The position numbers and the translations under genes are program-made. From positions 121,585 to 185,584 of the forward strand of contig CAYRDC010000002.1 of NCBI GenBank assembly GCA_964422925.1: a stretch of DNA of 64,000 nucleotides, in the 5' to 3' direction. This DNA is from CAYRDC01 sp964422925. GTDB lineage: Bacteria; Bacteroidota; Bacteroidia; Chitinophagales; S012-47. The notes under the pieces are model-generated. The model was not told where the DNA came from. It worked only from the letters and a program-made list of their open reading frames with translations, and made no database searches. This document shows positions 59,460-64,000 of the stretch, piece after piece; position 1 is the stretch's first letter; every line of letters begins with the position of its first letter.

Positions 59460-62131
59460 CACGTATTGTTTTTAAAGGTTAAACCATAATTATTTTCATC
59501 CTGTGTCCGGTTAGCCAGTTCAGCCAGGCGTGCTGCCAGCTGGTACAGGGCCAGGGAGGGATAAGAAGCCTCCAAGGGGTCTCCCCCCCATGTATTCCCG
59601 GCTATGCTGTCTGTCTGTAAACAGTTCAGCAGTTGCGCTGCCTCATCATTTTTATATCGATTTGCCATCCGTTTGAAATGGTATGCCATCATCCAGCGCC
59701 AGCGCAGGTGTTCTTTAGCCTTGTCATAATCTTTTTTCCCGGGTTCGTCATCCCGATCGGGATAGGCCATTTCATGAAACAGACGGATGTCCTGCAGGAA
59801 ACCGGAAGGAAGCTTTTTCCCTGCTACCACTTCAGCCAGTCTATCAGCCTGTTCCAGCACTTTTGCAAGTTCATTCTTCCAGTGCATAGGAAAATCCAGC
59901 AGGGTAAAGCTGTTTTTTTCGAAGATTATTTTTTTGCTTTTATCTTCCTGTTCCCGGATGTATTTATGCGACTTGGCCTGGCTTTCCGCGTCCCCGCTCA
60001 GGGCGGCTCCTTTCATGACCGGAAATTTCGGGCTGACCACTGCCATACCGCCCGAAAGGGTAATGGCAGGATGGTAGCCGGTCCATTCCTGGAATTGTTG
60101 ATGTATTTCCTGCGCCATTCGCAGGAGGCGGTTCCAGCGCCCCACGATGAAGAGGTCATCCCCACCCGAATAAATGATAATGGTCCAGTCTTTATAAGGC
60201 TTCTGTTTCCATATCTGGTTCAGGTAACCTTTGAAGAAATAATCCAGGCTGCGGCTCAGGGTGGCGTAGCGCGAAAGGGTGCGTTTGTCATCCGGCAGCC
60301 CGCGAATGAATATTTGCCCCAGGTTGTCCACATCCATGCGCAAAACGCCCAGCCTGCGGAATCCTTCCCCTTTAGGGCCGGCCAGCTCATCGAAGGTTTT
60401 GGGTTCGCCTGTTTCCTTTCCCTTTTCGTCTTTTTTAACCGGGAAATCATTCCCCCCGTAAAAGCTGAAACACAGGGTGTTCCCTTTTCCCCTGAATTTT
60501 TCGGCCGCTTCCAGGAAATCGGTTCCTTTCAGGCAGCGGATGCGTACATTGTCCACCGACCTGCCGGCTTTTTGCCATTGTTCCTCCGATACCAGGTAAT
60601 GGTAAATATGGGTGCCGGGGGTTTTCACCTTGGCTGCTTTTCCGAAAGCCTCATAGGCTACTTTGTCTGTTGAGGATATCCAGTAGTCTGCTTTTTTCAG
60701 TTGCCGTCCCAGGTTTACCAGGCGTTTAGTAAGTGGTGCAACCTCTTCATTGTCCAGTTTCACAGGTGTCAGGTGCTCAGGTATGGCTTCCCCGGTAACA
60801 TGGTCAATTTGTTCTTCCGCGCCTTTTCCGAGCGGCTCAAAGAAATCTTTCATTTTCTGCTCTGAGCTACCTTTCTTTTCGCTGAAAAGCCCTGCATAAC
60901 GCTGCCGTTTCTGGCGGTTCAGGGCCCCGGTAAGGCGCTTCCAGGGTTCTTTGATTTCGTTACTGATCAGTTCCCGGTAGCTCATTTCCGTGCAGGCCAT
61001 AGCCAGGTAGAGGCTCAGGTTGTGCTGGCAGAAAAGGCCTTTTTCCAGGTTGTCACGCAGTGCAGTTATGGTGTTTTTCACTTTATCTGTATTGGGCCCG
61101 ATGGCAAAGAATCCGCCTCCTGAGGCATAAATGGTGCAGGCATCGGGCAGGCCGGTTTCGGTAAGCATGGCTTCCAGCGCCCCCGCGATCAGGGCCTGCA
61201 GGTAAAAACTGCGCCCTTTCAGGTTTTTGGCAGCATTTTTTGAAATGATGTTGTATATGAATGCCTGTATTCCGCTGAGGTCGGCCCCGATGAGCAGGAA
61301 GGGCGTCCCCTTCTTCGCTTCTTCCAGCCCCTGCTCGGTGAGCTCTTTGTTTTCTTTCAGGTAATCGTAGAGCGATACGGCAATGCCAGCCGTGATTTTC
61401 AGGTGATCGAAGAGTGATACATCCGGGGCGCTGGTGGCAGCCGAGGGAATGGTAGTCGTGTATTTTTCGAGCAGGGCCAGTAAGGTGGCAGCAAATGGTT
61501 CCGGAGCATCCGCAGGAATTTTTTCAAATTCCGCGGTAAATTCTTTCCATAATGCAGCGTATTCCGGTTCCACAAATTCTTCCACTGGGAAGAGGTCCGG
61601 GTAATCTTTCAGCCGGCTGATTTTCAGGATGTGTTCCCCGGCAGCCTTTTTTCCTTCCAGCTCAATGCTGTCGAAAATGGAATGCATACGTGATTTTTTA
61701 TAATCCCTGCTGTTGGCTTCTGTCCGCTGGTCGTCCAGGGCCCGGGAGTCAGCCCTCCTGTCCATACCGGAAGCGAGCCAGTCGGCTGCCTGGATGATTT
61801 TTTCAAGCAGGGTATCCGGTTTATGATGTTTGCCGGCCAGTTTGGGCAGGGTATCCTTTCTTTCCAGCCCCAGGGCTTTGTCGTCTTTGAACAGCCCGGC
61901 AAATTTGGCCCGGTGGTCTTCGAAAAACTGGATGGTGTACAGTACATGTCGGTGTGAGTAATATTCATTTTTCCCATCACGTTGCTTCGGGCAGAATACC
62001 CCTTCTGCATCTTTTACCGACTTGTTCAACAGTTTCGATTTCGGGGTGAAGTCAGGGTCAGCCCGTTCATAGAATTTGCCGATATCGTGCAGCAATGCGG
62101 CCAGGTATACTTTCATTCTTTCCTCAGTCAT
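59459..62131 (-). CDS. cas10: Cas10 (Csm1), HD nuclease and cyclase
   Basis: An 890-aa Cas10. N-terminal HD domain with H15-D16 (LAALLHDIGKFYERA), first palm domain around LIGADLSGIQAFIYN, a zinc-poor linker, and a second palm with intact GGDD at 656-659 (IYSGGDDLFIVG). It should therefore both cut ssDNA and make cyclic oligoadenylates that activate Csm6. Its start lies one base after the cas6 stop. Confidence 0.97.
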   Translation of the reverse strand: MTEERMKVYLAALLHDIGKFYERADPDFTPKSKLLNKSVKDAEGVFCPKQRDGKNEYYSHRHVLYTIQFFEDHRAKFAGLFKDDKALGLERKDTLPKLAGKHHKPDTLLEKIIQAADWLASGMDRRADSRALDDQRTEANSRDYKKSRMHSIFDSIELEGKKAAGEHILKISRLKDYPDLFPVEEFVEPEYAALWKEFTAEFEKIPADAPEPFAATLLALLEKYTTTIPSAATSAPDVSLFDHLKITAGIAVSLYDYLKENKELTEQGLEEAKKGTPFLLIGADLSGIQAFIYNIISKNAAKNLKGRSFYLQALIAGALEAMLTETGLPDACTIYASGGGFFAIGPNTDKVKNTITALRDNLEKGLFCQHNLSLYLAMACTEMSYRELISNEIKEPWKRLTGALNRQKRQRYAGLFSEKKGSSEQKMKDFFEPLGKGAEEQIDHVTGEAIPEHLTPVKLDNEEVAPLTKRLVNLGRQLKKADYWISSTDKVAYEAFGKAAKVKTPGTHIYHYLVSEEQWQKAGRSVDNVRIRCLKGTDFLEAAEKFRGKGNTLCFSFYGGNDFPVKKDEKGKETGEPKTFDELAGPKGEGFRRLGVLRMDVDNLGQIFIRGLPDDKRTLSRYATLSRSLDYFFKGYLNQIWKQKPYKDWTIIIYSGGDDLFIVGRWNRLLRMAQEIHQQFQEWTGYHPAITLSGGMAVVSPKFPVMKGAALSGDAESQAKSHKYIREQEDKSKKIIFEKNSFTLLDFPMHWKNELAKVLEQADRLAEVVAGKKLPSGFLQDIRLFHEMAYPDRDDEPGKKDYDKAKEHLRWRWMMAYHFKRMANRYKNDEAAQLLNCLQTDSIAGNTWGGDPLEASYPSLALYQLAARLAELANRTQDENNYGLTFKNNT

Positions 62132-62132
62132 C

Positions 62133-62852
62133 TCAGTTCAATTTTATTATTTGAGTTTCTTGTTGTTCAGGTTCTTTGAGAGGTTTTTTTTCGCGCCAGC
62201 GCTTTACCTGTCCGTACCCGAGGCTTGCGCCCTTTCCCAGTCCGATATAATCGGGGAGCAGTACATTGGAGTGGAAACGCACGGTAAACCCCCTGCGGGA
62301 AGTACCTTTCCAGGGTAGGGGATAGGTTTTCAGGACCTGTATGATATCCACTGTTACCCGGCCTTCGATAAACCAATCCAATCCTTTGGCCATGGAAAGT
62401 ATATTTCCGGTAAGTATCCGCCCCAGCAGGTTAAGCTGATCTTCCGCTGAATCGGCATTTACAAAGCGTTCGAGGTTATGGTCGTTCAGGGCGAGCCAGT
62501 TGCAAATCCGGTAATCCACAGGATTTTCCAGCAGCCGGAAACGGAACTGGTTCAGGTAAACCCGTTCGATTTTAATCCTGTATTCCCTTGTATTGAGCCA
62601 CAGATGGGAAGCATGGTTTTTAAAAAAGGAATACACTTCTTCAATGCCCTCCTGCAGGCAAAGCAGGGAAGGCCGCCCCCGGCACAAGGTATACTGGATC
62701 AGCGGGTAGCGGTATCGGTAACCGTCATTGAGGTGGTTATGAAACAGAACATGTTTCCGGCCCGCCTGTTGTATAGCCGCTCCCCGGAAATACCGTAATT
62801 CGCTGAATTCAATCGGATGTGAAAAATCAATGCGCAGGTATCTGACTAACAT
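62133..62852 (-). CDS. cas6: Cas6 crRNA-processing endonuclease
   Basis: A 239-aa RAMP endonuclease. The C-terminal glycine-rich loop is GLGKGASLGYGQVKRW, and candidate catalytic histidines H34, H38 and H40 lie in the usual N-terminal region (GRKHVLFHNHLN). It cuts pre-crRNA within the repeat. First gene of the nine-gene minus-strand operon. Confidence 0.88.
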   Translation of the reverse strand: MLVRYLRIDFSHPIEFSELRYFRGAAIQQAGRKHVLFHNHLNDGYRYRYPLIQYTLCRGRPSLLCLQEGIEEVYSFFKNHASHLWLNTREYRIKIERVYLNQFRFRLLENPVDYRICNWLALNDHNLERFVNADSAEDQLNLLGRILTGNILSMAKGLDWFIEGRVTVDIIQVLKTYPLPWKGTSRRGFTVRFHSNVLLPDYIGLGKGASLGYGQVKRWREKKPLKEPEQQETQIIKLN

Positions 62853-63185
62853 ATAATACCGGTGTTATTTTTGCACACAATAATCCCTTACGGAACTCTC
62901 TTAGCGCTGGGTGTGCCAATTACCAGAGTCTGGTAAAACCGGGTTTTATTTCTCCTGCTTTGACAAAATGAGTTTATGCCTGCAGCCCTTTCCGAAGTGA
63001 TTTGTTTCGGAGGGTGTGGTCAAATTTAAATATTCAGCCAAATTTTCCAAAAAAAACTTCAATTTTTTTTATTCTTCTAACTAAGGCAGAAACTCTCTGC
63101 ATTCTTTGGCCTCATTCCTTAATATAATAGCAAACCAGTTAAATCATTCCACAACCCATGCCAACCGGTTTATGGACAGCGTTAA
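62853..63185. other. Region upstream of the cas operon
   Basis: 333 bp with no gene. It contains two adjacent palindromes at 62920-62947, a GCAGA/TCTGC hairpin near 63090-63104 and A/T-rich runs. No clear TAnnTTTG promoter for cas6 is visible. Confidence 0.5.
62920..62947. promoter_or_regulatory. Adjacent palindromes upstream of cas6
   Basis: TTACCAGAGTCTGGTAA (62920-62936, perfect about a central G) abuts AAAACCGGGTTTT (62935-62947, perfect about a central G). They lie 68-95 bp before the cas6 start, where an operator would be expected. No regulator for them is identified; a short terminator of an opposing transcript is an alternative. Confidence 0.4.
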
Positions 63186-64000
63186 TTAATTCGCCACAAT
63201 CCCCCTGGGAGTGGCCCCGACCGGTATTTTCAGCGGGGTACCGCTGGTGTCGTTGTTGATCAGGGTATTGGTCTGCGGGTTGAATACGTACACTACATCG
63301 CGGTCTTCATCGGTGGCATAGCCCAGGTCGCCCTTGCTGGAGATGGCGACATCATAGATAGACCATGCATTCGGAATGTTCAGCGTATCGACCTGGTAAT
63401 TAGTGATGCTTACGATTAATATATTGTTCCATTGGGTGCCAATAAAAAGTTTTTTCCCATCCGGGGAGATGCCAAGGTTACGGCCCCAGATGTTCAGGGT
63501 GGTTTCTACGTTATCGGTACTGGTATTGATTACGGCCAGGCCGCCCGCGTTTGTAACATATACCCGCGACTGGTCGGGAGAGGCAAGCGCGTATCTGGGT
63601 TCCCCTCCGGTACTGATATTTTTCACGAAAGTGCGTGTGTTCACATCATATATGGTAACCGATCCGTCTCCGCGGTTGGCCACATAAGCTTTTCCGTTGG
63701 CAATGGCAATGCCTTCGGGGGATGATAAATTTCCGTCTTCTATGCTGGCTTCTACGCTTTGCGTGGCGGTGTTGATTATGGAGATATTCCCGGTCCAGCT
63801 TCCTCCGCCCTGTTTGTTTACTACCCAGGCTTCTGAATCGTCTCCCGTAAAGGCCACTGCATAAGGTTCATCAAAACTGGTGTCCGTTACGTTGGCCAGC
63901 AGCTGGGGTGATTCCACGTTTATGACCAGGACATTGTCTGAGTGCCGGCAGGGGACATACAATAATTTCCCGTCATGACTGATCGCTGAATTCCTTGGTT
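63186..64000 (-). CDS. YVTN/NHL-type beta-propeller protein, 5' end outside the window
   Basis: The C-terminal 271 or so residues of a propeller made of YVTN repeats (DGKLLYVPCRHSDNVLVINVES, GIAIANGKAYVANRGDGSVTIYDV, DQSRVYVTNAGGLAVINTST, DGKKLFIGTQWNNILIVS). The frame stays open to the last base of the window, so a start was not chosen. It ends without a T9SS domain. Such proteins are often exported; function unknown. Confidence 0.82.
   Translation of the reverse strand, partial: PRNSAISHDGKLLYVPCRHSDNVLVINVESPQLLANVTDTSFDEPYAVAFTGDDSEAWVVNKQGGGSWTGNISIINTATQSVEASIEDGNLSSPEGIAIANGKAYVANRGDGSVTIYDVNTRTFVKNISTGGEPRYALASPDQSRVYVTNAGGLAVINTSTDNVETTLNIWGRNLGISPDGKKLFIGTQWNNILIVSITNYQVDTLNIPNAWSIYDVAISSKGDLGYATDEDRDVVYVFNPQTNTLINNDTSGTPLKIPVGATPRGIVAN

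Noticed and set aside
59633..60673. Plus-strand 346-codon frame opposite cas10
   Set aside because: It is antisense to the Cas10 palm domain and shows no independent protein signature.

Overview
The window looks like a chromosome scaffold of a member of the Bacteroidota. It has four secreted proteins with C-terminal type IX secretion (Por) sorting domains of the YPNP...Y/F-V-V-x-R kind. It also has a carboxypeptidase-like-domain TonB receptor, an Mpl ligase and Kdo transferase (Gram-negative envelope), a lipoprotein starting SSCK, and several promoters of the Bacteroidota form TTTG-N19/20-TAnnTTTG. Family-level placement is not possible from this alone. A run of 100 N (52516-52615) marks a scaffold gap.

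Layout. 1-14.6 kb: the 3' end of a tRNA-Leu, then housekeeping and envelope genes (polyprenol-P-sugar synthase, DnaQ-like exonuclease, Mpl, OsmC, LipA, thymidine kinase, thioredoxin, WaaA) and two secreted T9SS cargo proteins, with a 1.1 kb non-coding stretch full of palindromes. 14.7-24.2 kb: a tight plus-strand nucleotide-sugar operon (aminotransferase, Ugd, UDP-glucuronate decarboxylase, WbpD-type acetyltransferase, UDP-HexNAc dehydrogenase, RfbB, WbpP-type C4 epimerase, YwqE-type phosphatase, RfbC, RfbD). With the WlbA/WbpB-like dehydrogenase at 32.8 kb it encodes most of a route to UDP-2,3-diacetamido-glucuronic acid, plus dTDP-rhamnose minus rfbA. 24.2-28.3 kb: a Crp/Fnr regulator with N-terminal cysteines and an operon of three tandem-domain universal stress proteins. 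28.4-42.3 kb: CysQ, SlyD, hydrolase, T9SS proteins, TonB receptor, hybrid histidine kinase, glutamine amidotransferase, beta-propeller protein.

42.4-63 kb is accessory. It opens with an ABM monooxygenase gene followed by an integron attC-like site and a TPR-SnoaL protein. A decayed CRISPR array with its own leader copy (44658-44898) comes next. An approximately 7 kb island follows: HNH nuclease, coiled-coil protein and DUF4407 membrane protein on the plus strand, converging on a minus-strand operon of membrane transglutaminase, CBS-HEPN protein, Pif1-like helicase and WYL regulator. On the far side lies the working but very short CRISPR array and leader, then a complete minus-strand type III-A locus ordered cas6-cas10-csm2-csm3-csm4-csm5-csm6-cas1-cas2. 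The two leader copies lie in the same orientation and bracket the island.

The most unusual items are: the island between duplicated CRISPR leaders; a Cas2 with a 117-residue N-terminal extension; a 163-bp unit of CRISPR-repeat core plus palindromic element that has invaded the array and probably caused the assembly gap; a perfectly duplicated 36-bp segment in the leader reaching into the cas2 stop; and the attC-bearing gene cassette. All functions are inferred from sequence motifs and context; no searches were run.
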